NCBI RefSeq assembly: GCF_964355755.1
Contig: NC_092670.1
Span: forward strand, 36,627,795 to 36,691,794
Reading direction: 5' to 3'
DNA from: Antedon mediterranea
Lineage: Eukaryota; Echinodermata; Crinoidea; Comatulida; Antedonidae
DNA: 64,000 bases
Below the pieces are notes generated by a model. It worked only from the letters and a program-made list of their open reading frames with translations, ran no database searches and was not told where the DNA came from. This document shows positions 13,295 through 24,500 of the stretch, one piece after another; the first letter of the stretch is position 1; each line of letters opens with the position of its first letter. Both the position numbers and the translations under genes were made by a program.

Positions 13295-13595
13295 CATGAA
13301 AATGAAGATTAATTAAATGAGACTTCAGATTGGTTATTTTTTAGTATAATAAAGTTAATCAATTAAGTCAATTTTTCACTTATTAAAATGACAAAATAAA
13401 TGGTTACATTCAACCAAAATCCATTAGCTGCCAGCCAATTTAAATATTTTTTTATTTAAATTATTACAGTTTTTTCAGGCAAATATATACATTTTTTATC
13501 CAATTTTTGGTCAAAGTGGATAACTATTATGTGTTAAAATAGCATATTCAACAAAAAAATTGTTTAAAATTATTTTTCAGAGGGACAATATTAAA
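13295..13595. mobile_element. MITE-3 remnant
   Basis: Internal motifs GGTTACATTCAACCAAAATC, TTGGTCAAAGTGGATAACTA and CAGAGGGACAATATT; the left end is lost. Confidence 0.65.
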
Positions 13596-13599
13596 AAAG

Positions 13600-14884
13600 C
13601 AATGAAATAGATATTTTAAAAATAGAAATACTTTTAATACATTTTTTGTTTGTTATTGAGGCCACATATTTGCACCATTTGTAAAACAGTTTTCTTCTCG
13701 TCTTTATTTATATGTGTTTCAATACCCTTTACCCTAATATCATTCTATAAGTTTGATTGATTCATAATATGCCTTAAAGATTTGCTTTCATAATTTAATC
13801 TCCTAGAATTTTATATTAATACATTTTAATTAATTAAATTATATACAAAGATGTAATGATCTGCATCGGGTAGTATTTGGATAAAATAATTATAGAGAAA
13901 CAATTGAACTTTATAAGGAATTTAATTCTTGTTTTACTGTATTGTAATACTGTAGCTTAATAGATATCAGTATCATATTGAATGTTATGTTTTTAATTTG
14001 ATTCCCGTGTTTTTAATTTAACTGGTTTCTACAAAATTGAATTAAAAATAAATGAGTAAAGGACATGTCATGCCGCCCCCTATCGGTGAGATTTCTCCCC
14101 TATCGGTGAGATGGTGTCATTTTTACAAAATGGAAAACAAATGTTTATAAGTCTTACTTAAATTTGTCGGCAAAATCATTGTAATTAGAAAGATTTTAGT
14201 CGAGTTATTACTTGATCTCGTGAGAATTAGCATATCTTTATTGTATTAGTTGAATGACCACGCGTCGATTCTCAAATTATGTCAACATGTGTTCAGTTGT
14301 ATCATTTATATAGGCCACATAATATGTACGTACGGTGATACTAATTTGTTTAACAACAACAATTTGTAATAGTAGGTCTGTTTCTGAATGAAGAATCGAG
14401 TAATACTATTATAGCCCTACAGCTATGGATAAAGACTCATGACGGTCTACTTAATTTTAACTTTAAGCGGAATGAATAGCACTATGTTCTATGCTGCACG
14501 ACAAGTCCGTACATTATCTGTTTTGTAGCCTGGAGAATAACCTGTCTTTTCCAGATCGTCGTTTTGAACTTTCAGTAAAAATCCAGTTAGATTTTAAGAA
14601 AACTGACGTGGAATTTATTTGACACCATTTCTACAGTACCGATCTTTGTGAATGCGCATGTTGAATTTATACCCAATTCGACAATTGTGTTCGACGTTTG
14701 TTCACCATTTTCCATCTACTGTCTTTTACATAAATTAACTAACTTAATTAATTAACTTATGACTATATGCCAATATAACCAATTACGTTATGTTTTAAAC
14801 AAATATCCAATTATGGTATGTTTTAAAAAGATATCTTTTAAAACCATATTATTGTACATACATGTTATAAACACATGTTTTTAA
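13600..14884. other. Gene-free stretch
   Basis: AT-rich. A short duplication CCCCTATCGGTGAGAT occurs twice at 14078-14112. No gene or element recognised. Confidence 0.55.
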
Positions 14885-14990
14885 CACGTTTTTGTTTAGA
14901 TTAATCTTTGTATATCTTTGTCATGGAATGGATTAATGAATAAAAGTGGGCTAACACCCACGAAAGAGAAAAAAAAAATGACTAGCGTAA
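14885..14990 (+). mobile_element. 3' end of the same L1/Tx1-like LINE family
   Basis: Shares with 18480-18570 the pattern ATTAAT...ATGAATAAA, a small hairpin (GTGGG 14946-14950, CCCAC 14957-14961) and AAAGAGAAAAAA. An extremely 5'-truncated copy about 0.65 kb upstream of the longer one. Confidence 0.75.
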
Positions 14991-15645
14991 CGTACTTTTC
15001 AATATGCCAAAGGACATAGTATCATAATTTAATAACATATGATGTTACAGAAATTAAATCAACATTCAAAGTAACCGGTTTAATTTATCAATATTCAATT
15101 ATTCTCAAGAAGTAAGCTTTTTACCTTTAATTTAATAATTCATAGACATTTGTCAAAAAGTATATATTTAATGTAAAACAACGGTAACTTATAGTACACT
15201 TATATGAATATTCTTAGATCGAATACTCTACTCAATGCTTTTGTATACGGTAATTCCTTAAAGCACAAAATAAATTGTTATGACAACGTATGTATTGACA
15301 CGCACTCTTCTCAAAGTAAATCTCATGTATTAAAAGTAACGTAAAATAAGGTAAAGTGTATGTATATTATTATTCATCACGATTTTTGAAAGATCATTTT
15401 ACAATCAATTATTTATGTATGTCGCTTAATATTTTCGCTTTCACAGTACATAATTAGGTTTTACCAACGTGTGTGTATATACATAAACGACAAAATGCTG
15501 TTACTACGTGCTTTACTCACCTGAACGTTCTAGGAAAAGAACTATATCTTTGCTGGTACGTACGGGTGTAACAAGCACTCATGGGTCCATTAGACTTAAG
15601 TACTTAGCCTAATTTAAGTCAATTTAGTTTAATTTTATAGCAACT

Positions 15646-17891
15646 TTGTCGCTAACTATAACTATAGGTACCGATGGTCTCACGGTAGCATTCTATCAGA
15701 CATTATGGCCCAAGATTGGCGTATTAGTCTGCAATGCTCTCAATCTATGTTTAAAAAATGGAGCACTATCAAATACGCAAAAAAGGGGAGTAATAAACTT
15801 AATATTTAAAAAAGGGGATCTCGAAGACCTAAACAATTGGAGACCCATAACTCTCTTAAACACTGACTATAAAATTGCCGCCTTTGTTTTAACAAAAAGG
15901 CTACAAAATGTTATTAAAACAATTGTGAGTAATGATCAAAAAGGGTACATTAGAGGCCGTTTTGGTGGTGAAAACATCAGATTGATCGAAGATGTAATTG
16001 CAAGTTATCAGGGGCATTATTAAGTTTAGACTTTAGAAAAGCTTTTGACACAGTAGACAGAACTTTTCTTGTTAACACTTTGTACCATTTCAATTTTGGA
16101 CCGTCTTTTATTGCATGGGTCAGAGTTCTATATGCTGAAACAGAATGTATTATTTTAAACAATGGATGGTGCTCAAAAAGCTTTAAAATGGGTTGTCCTT
16201 TATCCGCACTTCTGTTCATCTTGGTCGCTGAAATTATGGCGTTAAAGATAAAACAGGATAAACTTATTAAAGGTATACTTTTACCAAACCCAGTTGTCGA
16301 GGTCAAAATTGCACAACTTGCAGACGACACGGTCTTATTTATGAAAGATGAGAACAGCATAAAAAAGTGTATTGATGTTGTCATCAAATTTGGTAATGTG
16401 TCTGGGTTAAGACTTAACAAAGAAAAAACAAATGCCATGTGGCTTGGAAAATGGAAGAAAAAGGACAACATATTGGACATTAATTGGATTTCTGACGGTT
16501 TTAAAGTTTTAGGTGTTTATATTGGCCATGATAAAGAATTTTGTTTTGCCAAAAATTGGTCCGAAAAAATCTATTCGTTACAAAACACACTTAGATCGTG
16601 GCGAAAAAGAAATCTGACCATTTTTGGAAAAATAATTATCTTAAAGACGCTGGGCCTGTCAAAACTTGTTTATGTTGCAAGTATTATAGACACGCCTGAA
16701 AGTGTTCTAAAACGTGTTGATAACATAATTTTTGACTTTTTGTGGGATGGAAAAAGAGAAAAGGTTAAAAGAGTAGTTCTTATAAACGAATATGAAAGTG
16801 GTGGTGTTAAAGCGCCTGATTTCAGGTCACAGGTTAAATCTTTAAAAATATCTTGGCTTAAAAGATTGTATAACAATGAGGATTCAAAGTGGAAATGTCT
16901 GCCAAACACATATTTTAATAGAATAGGCCCAAAAGACATTATTGATAACATATCATATATTGATAAGAAAAATGCTATTTTTAAAGCCATACCCGATTTC
17001 TATAAATCTATACTATGTATTTTAGTCAAACTTAATAGTGGTATGACTAAACGTCAATTATGTTATGATGATATATTGCATCAACAACTCTGGTATAACA
17101 AAATGATTTTATACAATGACATGTCAATATTTTTTAGAAACTGGATAAGGTCAGGTGTGCGAAATATTAAGGATATTGTAATTGAGAATAGGTTCATTAA
17201 CGCAAATGAATTACTAGATATGCTTAGGTATAAATCAAACTGGATTGCTGAATGGCAAATTGTATTAAACGCAATTCCAAAAGAATGGAAAGAGAAAATC
17301 TTTTTAAGGGATAAAAACCAAAAGCACTCAAAAACAACACACGTTCGATGTTTGAATATGAGTAGCAAACAAATATGTTCTTTCTTTATTAAGGAAAAAT
17401 GTCTAGAACCATCCAAAAGTAAAACAAAATGGGAAACATATTTTAACATGGAGAACGATTGGTCTGTAACATGGAAAAGAAAAATTAAAGATATTAAAGA
17501 TAATAAACTTAAACAGTTGAACATCAAACTATTGCATTGTATAACACCTACCAAAAGAAGGCTGTTAAAATGGAAAGTAAGCAACACAGATACTTGCCTA
17601 CAATGCAACGTAGTAGAGGATGATGCCCATTTCTTTTATGAATGCACTGAAGTAAAACCCTTATGGGAATATATTAACGTTTACACCATGCACAAATTTG
17701 GGATCGAGGCAAATTATCGAAACATTGTACTAGGTACAGGAAACAAATATGTAGACCACATGTTCTCTATTGGATGCTTCAGCGTTTACAAGGCACATAC
17801 TTTGAAAAATGTAAACAAATGGACCGGATCATTGTCTCGTCTTTTTATGGCGGAAAAAAACAAAAGATCTTACCTTAACCACCTATTATAA
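15646..17891 (+). pseudogene. Reverse transcriptase ORF of L1/Tx1-like LINE (frameshifted)
   Basis: Palm domain motifs are present, including the LADDTVLF active site around 16317-16340, but a small indel splits fingers from palm, so no full-length enzyme can be made. Apart from that break the downstream 600 codons are open, suggesting a fairly young copy. Confidence 0.88.
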
Positions 17892-18385
17892 TTTATATTG
17901 ATGTGAATCTGATTATTTAAAATATATTACATAATAATGTTGTATAATACACATAGGCAGTTTCATTTATCTTATATGAAATATAAATAAAAAAAAAAAA
18001 TTGTATAAATTAATATTGAAAACAAAAAAGAAACGTAACGCAACATAAGTAACGCACGAGAAGATAAGCAAACAAATATAACCATGAGACATAAAACTAG
18101 ACACAGGAGTAAGAAAAGCATTTTTAATATTTTTGTTTTTGTTTTTTTATTCGTATTTTAAAATAATGTATATAATCTGTATATAGGGTATAAATGAATT
18201 GTATGTCAAAAATACTACCGAAAATAACTATACAACATTAGTAAATGTATCTCCTACAGTACATTTATTAGTTAAGTGTTCACAATGTTAGATGTTGAGA
18301 ATTATAGAACAAAAAAAATACTAGAAAATTATGAAAAAAGGTGGATAACAGAAAAGAAATAATGCTCTGATTCCAAGAACAGTAA

Positions 18386-18402
18386 CGTTGATAAAATAAA
18401 AA

Positions 18403-18434
<32 letters not shown>

Positions 18435-18435
18435 A
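18386..18435. repeat. A-run and (TA)n in LINE 3' UTR
   Basis: An A run of more than 20 followed by (TA) repeats, inside the L1/Tx1-like 3' UTR. Confidence 0.85.
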
Positions 18436-18828
18436 ATACACCAAACCAAACAAAAGTAAGAATAACAATGAATAGTTATTATTATTATTAGAAATAATTG
18501 TATTAATCTGTTGATGAAATGAAATGAATAAATAGTGGTTAACGCCACAAAAGAGAAAAAAAAAAAAAACTATAGATGATAGGAACCAACTTTACCTGGT
18601 AAATAACTAAACCTTAACGGGCCAGTATATGTTTCTTCGAAAATGTTTTCATCTGGTTTTCTATATTAGGCCTAACTATCTGTATAATCATTCTTTACGT
18701 TAAACCATTCATGAATACGTACGTGTGCGACGTTTCAACTTGTTCTCAACAAATCTTATTTTAGCAATGACTAGATGTACACGTATTCGTATAACGTAAA
18801 GACGTTTATACAGATAGTACCTACTAAC

Positions 18829-19017
18829 GTAAGCGTGGTTCCCACTAGAGACGCAACGCAAGGACGTAACGCAACGCAAATGAATTGACCAATCACAAGC
18901 GATGGCTTATTCGCTTGTGATTGCTAACTGTCTATAACTTCGCTTGTTATTGGTTAAAACGCTTGCGTTGCGTTTTAAACGTCCTTGCGTTACGTTCTAG
19001 TGGGAACCAAGCTTAAC
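18829..19017. mobile_element. MITE-1 copy, near full length
   Basis: AAGCGTGGTTCCCACTAG at the left, CTAGTGGGAACCAAGCTT at the right, arms of about 90 bp forming an extended palindrome with CCAATCACAAGCGA and its complement in the middle. Confidence 0.88.
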
Positions 19018-19574
19018 TGATTGTAATAAACAATAACAATTTTTCCATGTCATCAAAAAACCTTTTAATTCATTCTGCCGATATCAGTGTATAAATGGAC
19101 ACTTTCTTATGAGAGAATGTTATTAACTTTTGTTGTTATATAATATCCATATCTAAGTGAAGTTAATATATTAATGTGTTTGTGACTTCTTTTCATGGTT
19201 AAACATCTCGAGAAAATTAACAATAATCTTTAATACATTTTCATGGTCGACATTGTATGACTCCTTTAATTACAGAAAAAGAAATAGTTAGCTGAGATCG
19301 ATTTAGGTAAATGATTAATATAACTGATGATGTTGGTTGTTAAAATCCATCGATTATAGTGGTGTTTGACGAAAAAAAAGCCGAAAAATGATAATAGCTT
19401 GTATGATGAAGATGACGTATTGTATACGTAGATGGTAAAGCTTTTAATGATGATGACATGAAATGTTGATCGTGATGGAGTAACATTGGTTATGTTGACA
19501 CATTAATGGTGACAATATTGATCGTGATGGTTGAATATTGCCTGTTATAATGGACAAGTATCGAGTGAGCGACA

Positions 19575-20003
19575 GCGATTACAATGATTGTGACGATGAT
19601 GAGGATGAAGATGATGGTGGTGATGATGATGATGATTATAAAGATGATGATGATGATGGTGATGATGATGAGGATGATAGTGATGATGATGATGAGGATG
19701 ATAGTGATGATGATGATGATGAATATGATAGTGATGATGATGATGAATATGATAGTGACGATGATGAAGATGATGATGGTGATGTGACGATGATGATGAT
19801 GAATATGATGGTGATAGTGATGATGATGATTGCAAAGATTATAATGATGATGGTGATAGTGACGATGATGATGGAGATGATAGTGACGATGATGAAGATG
19901 ATGGTGATAGTGATGATGATGATGACCGTGGTAATAGTGACGATGATGGTGATAGTGATGATGATGATGATAGTGACGATGAAGACGATGATGATGGTTT
20001 TTG
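19575..20003. repeat. (GAT)n microsatellite with GAC/GGT variants
   Basis: Nearly uninterrupted trinucleotide repeat of 0.4 kb. All three frames on both strands are open by composition (Asp, Met/Ile, His runs), so the apparent ORFs are artefacts. Confidence 0.95.
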
Positions 20004-20469
20004 AAAAATAATAAACAATTATAGTTCAAAATAATATGTTGAGTTCACATAATTGGTTAAGGCTATAGGAATTGAAATTTGCATGATAATGTAATATCCC
20101 TGGTACAGCGCCACCTTTAATTTATAAAATTCCCGTAACCCATTTATAGTGCATTAAGACAAGAAGTTGTAATGCTATAATTAAATAAATAATATTGATT
20201 TAATATTGCCAAAATCATTAATCAACGACTATTACATTTTATTACTTTCACAAGCCCCCTTTGTCAAATGATCAGTTTGACGCGACTTAGTGTTCATATC
20301 GTTCATATTTTTCGATACAGTGTTAACGGGAAGAACGTCGCTCAACCAATCACGTATTGAGGTGCTATCGTCATGCGCAGACACGTTCCGACTTTTTACT
20401 AACCAATTAGCGATGGTATAGATACAAGCGTATGTTTATCACGTTATTAATATCAATACAGCGATTCTA

Positions 20470-20700
20470 ATTACAGTCCTCCCTCGATAAAGGTGAAACC
20501 AAAGCTTTCGACGAATGGATATCTGTCTTAGTACAATCACCAGACGGCAACATGACTTCTACTTAGGAAAGTTTAAAACCGACGAAACTTACGGGAATAC
20601 CTGACAGTGAGGAAGGTGACGACAACGTGGTGATATTGTACTACCATTTGAGGAGGAATACATTACCAAGATGAAGCCGATTCACCTTATACTGTACGCA
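20470..20700 (+). other. Coding-looking but broken segment
   Basis: Balanced codon-like composition. One frame reads DKGETKAFDEWISVLVQSPD then a stop (20563); the next reads ESLKPTKLTGIPDSEEGDDN, VVILYYHLRRNTLP then a stop. No family recognised. It could be a pseudogene piece or 5' UTR of the receptor gene 0.8 kb downstream, since CCAAT-like boxes occur at 20345-20410. Confidence 0.25.
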
Positions 20701-20927
20701 TGATTTATTAATCATGATCCACCGAGTTCAATTTATCTTTGCCAAATGTGTGACTACTTTTTGTCACCATTTTATGAGTACCATTACCGTTACATTAGTG
20801 ATTGTTACATTTTGCTAAAACTATTATGCTGTTGTAATCGGAAACTGTTACTTTGCATTATTGTAAAAAAAATACAACAAACGTTTCATTACTTTTGAAA
20901 CGCATAGTTAAACGTATTAATGGCTTG

Positions 20928-21009
20928 GTAGCCTTGTGGTGGTGCACTGGGTCGTTAGAGAATAGTATATTAACTGAATAATACTAACCGAATGTTTAGG
21001 ACACAGTCC
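20928..21009. repeat. Direct repeat, copy 1
   Basis: TTAAACGTATTAATGGCTTG, GTAGCCTTGTGGTG, then AATAGTATATTAACTGAATA, ATACTAACCGAATG, GGACACAGTC. Copy 2 is at 21961-22048. The pair flanks receptor exon 1. Confidence 0.85.
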
Positions 21010-21522
21010 GTTTACAACACGATGTGAGATTATGTACTACCTTTGGGAATGTGCTTTTTTTCTTTCATTTTGTTTTCAGTTTTGCCATGTACCGTGCTTC
21101 TACAAACATTGGAGACGATCGAATTGGTTTTTTTTTATAACTGAGAGCATTTGTGTTTTAAGTTTTTGAACTTTACTAATGCTTTTGCATTGTCCAATTG
21201 TCTGTATCTTTAATCTAAGATTTTTGTATTTTATTGTACACAGATGATAATACTGAAAGCATTGTGTTTTAATTTTTTGAGTGTTACTGATGCTTTTGTT
21301 TTCTTGTATATTATGTATTTTCTATGCTGAAATTAAAGATTATTGATAACTGGCATTACTTGGATGGTTCCCTGATTTTAAAAACTATTGGGATGACATA
21401 CTGTAGAGACATGCTAGAAAAATTTATGTTTAACGTCATAATATTCGTTAGGCCTAAGGAGTAATATTTATTTCGTTATTTTCTACAGTTTTGTACCGCC
21501 TACCCTGCTAAATTTCATCGCT

Positions 21523-21581
21523 ATGCAGATGTTTTCAGCAAAATGGTTTGTCTATATGGCAGTCTTGACTCTAAGTAAAGG
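21523..21581 (+). CDS. GLRA-like: GlyR-like exon 1: start codon and signal peptide
   Basis: ATG at 21523 opens a short peptide with Lys-Trp followed by the hydrophobic run FVYMAVLTL, a plausible signal peptide. The exon ends at a good donor (G|GTGAGT) with two bases of a Gly codon, exactly the phase exon 2 needs. A second in-frame ATG is at 21529. It lies 11 kb from exon 2, so the link rests on phase, signal-peptide character and absence of a better candidate; an alternative or additional 5' exon is possible. Confidence 0.7.
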
Positions 21582-24500
21582 GTGAGTTTTAATCGTTGTT
21601 TTTATTATTATTGTTAATAGACATAGGCACCACACATTTCGACCACTAACTCATCATTTGTAAAACTACTATACTAAAGTTCTAGGCCTAAAGCTACGAA
21701 ATTGACACGATGTCATTAATGACTGCATAAGTTAATTTTAAACCTCGTCCTATGCTAAGCCGTTAAGCCGTTGGTCTCTTGTGTAATTTAAGGTTACATT
21801 TACAGTCTGTACACTTACAATATAATAGATTATGGTTGTAATTATTAACATTTTAATGAGTAATTATTAGTGAAGTATGATGACCAAGTATTAGTTTTAA
21901 CACTATCGTGGCTGTAGAGATATTTCACGATAAAGTGACGAGATCTCAGAGAAAGATGTATTTAAACGTATTAATGGCTTGGTAGCCTTGTGGTGCACTA
22001 CCTCGTTTGAGAATAGTATATTAACTGAATAATACTAACCGAATGTTAGGACACAGTCATCGTCGAAACGATACAATGACTGTATACATAAATCTACAGT
22101 ATGCTATCTGTTAACTGATGAATGTCAATTGATTGGATGTTGAATATAGTAGCTTTTTGTTCAAATACTAACAAAGGGTATACACATTTAGAACATGTTT
22201 TTATTAACTAGAGTAATACGCCTAGTCAATTTATCATACAATTATATAGATACCTGCGTCTATTTCGTATGGAGAAAACACTATACTATATTACAAACGA
22301 ATTTCTCAATTGCATGGACTGTAACAGATCTCGCAATATATCCGCTACATATCCTGTGCTTTTAAGATAATTTATTCTTGTGGCATAGAAAGAGAATCAT
22401 TTACCCATGGGAGCATGTTTTACCGGTGTTTGCTATCTGGCTGCTTAGCCATCATTTTCACGCACTACGGATTGTAAAACGTAAATGCAAAGTATCAATA
22501 GGCTATCCAGCAATATGCTAAAATACTTAGTTCTAAATAGATTCAAAGGTTAACATCCTAAACTTAATCATCAGGGTATAACATAAAAATCCAACCAGGA
22601 AATTGAAGAATATAGGCCTAAAGCATTAGGCGCAGGAGCCCCGGATAGCGTTACGTTTGAAAACCCCAAAAAGTGAGGTTTTCAACCATTAGCGGCATGA
22701 CTGATGTGAGTGATTAATGTGTTTTACGGACGGTTTCAAGGACTATCCTACCAGTGGGCTGTTCACTGGTCAAATGATTGACACTTTGTATCACCGTTTG
22801 TAACTGGAGCTGTGACGACCTTTGTAACTGGAGCTGTGACGACCTTGCAAGAATACTAGGCCAGAATTTTTAATTGAAAAGTGCCTTGGTATTAACAATA
22901 ACATGGAGATGGAAACAAATTTGTCTATCTTTCTTTCTAAAATAAATGGTCACTATAGTTTCAAACTAGGCTTAGTCCACCACATTAGTAATTACGAATC
23001 GAAACCTAAATTAAAATTGTTGGTATTCTTTGGCCGTTGTTTGATTAATTACATCTTCATGCCATGTTTTTTTTTCTCTAATGATTTGGCGATACGCTCC
23101 TATATTAATTAGGCCTACTAGCAGAGGGTTCGATGAGTTTTGAAAAGTTATGGAAATGTGGTCTAACATATAGCAATTCAGTTTTTTAAGGCCCTTCTTC
23201 CTTGTCCGAGCCTTTGGAAATATTAAAAAGTTATATTAATATAATATATTCTGTGTTTTCATGTTTTGGGAAATTGTATATCATTTCAGATGTTTCGCGC
23301 TGCGCTTTTATTTGTTTCGCGCTTCGTCTTGTTCGAGCTTCCTCCGTACATACCGATAATTAATATGATTTTTCATTTCATTTTTTGTACATTATTAAAA
23401 AATAGCATACAGAACCCCATACAGAACATACCCTTCTCTGAGAAAACACTTGTGGGCGATTCCCCGAATACGACATGATGGAATAGCTTTGGAGACTTTG
23501 ACTTTGGAGTAGGCCTAAATCGAAACGTCAAGCAACTCAACAGTTCTTTTCAGAACTAATATAGGCCTACGTGGTGTACCGCAAATTTATATCAACAAAT
23601 ATGTAACTTGTTTAGCACGTTTAAAATGGATAGCAAAACATATTTTAAAAAAAAACCCTGAATTATTTCAAACAGACAGCACATTAGTTCAAACGGATAG
23701 CACAATAGATAGCTCAATCAAATGGATATAACTATGATATAACTGTACTGTGCATTCTATACGGATTATCGGGTAGCACATTCTTTCAAATGGATAGCAC
23801 ATTCTTTCAAATGGATAGCACATTATTTCAAATGGATAGCACATTAGGTAGCACAATCAAATGGATATAGTACTGTACATTATTCTATGATTATCGGGTA
23901 GCACATTCTTTCAAATGGATAGCACATTAGGCCTATTTCAAATGGATAGCACATTCTTTCAAATGGATAGCACATTATTTCAAATGGATAGCACATTATT
24001 TCAAATGGATAGCACATTGGGTAGCACAATCAAATAGATATAGTACTGTACATTATTATATAAGGATTATCGGGTAGCACATTCTTTCAAATGGATAGCA
24101 CATTAGGTAGCACAGTCAAATGGATATAGTACTGTACATTATTCTATAAGGATTATCGGGTAGCACATTCTTTCAAATGGATAGCACATTCTTTCAAATG
24201 GATAGCACATTAGGTAGCACAATCAAATGGATATAGTACTGTACATTATTCTATACGGATTATCGGGTAGCACATTCTTTCAAATGGATAGCACATTCTT
24301 TCAAATGGATAGCACATTGGGTAGCACAATCAAATGGATATAGTACTGTACTGTACATTATTCTATACGGATTATCGGGTAGCACATTCTTTCAAATGGA
24401 TAGCACATTCTTTCAAATGGATAGCACATTATTTCAAATGGATAGCACATTAGGTAGCACAATCAAATGGATATATGTAATTGTACTGTACATTATTCTA

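Larger units (their letters stand above)
15640..18571 (+). mobile_element. 5'-truncated L1/Tx1-like LINE with frameshift
   Basis: Reverse-transcriptase ORF in two frames: 15646-16023 and 16014-17891. The first has GTDGLT, IFKKGDLEDLNNWRPITLLN and QKGYIRGRF; the second resumes at GALLSLDFRKAFDTVD and carries MGCPLSALLF, the catalytic LADDTVLF, FLWDGKREK and a C-terminal Cys/His knuckle (CLQCNVVEDDAHFFYEC). The order and CPLS motif indicate the L1/Tx1 group. The endonuclease domain is absent, so the copy is 5' truncated, and it is inactivated by the frameshift near 16010-16020. A roughly 650-nt 3' UTR ends in a small hairpin and an A-rich tail at 18535-18569. Confidence 0.9.

Noticed and set aside
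12955-13299. A 114-codon frame with an internal repeat
   Set aside because: It is produced by the 95-bp tandem duplication in AT-rich DNA, with no protein-like composition.
19490-20029. Long frames rich in His, Asp or Ser on both strands
   Set aside because: They are translations of the (GAT)n array, open in every frame by composition.
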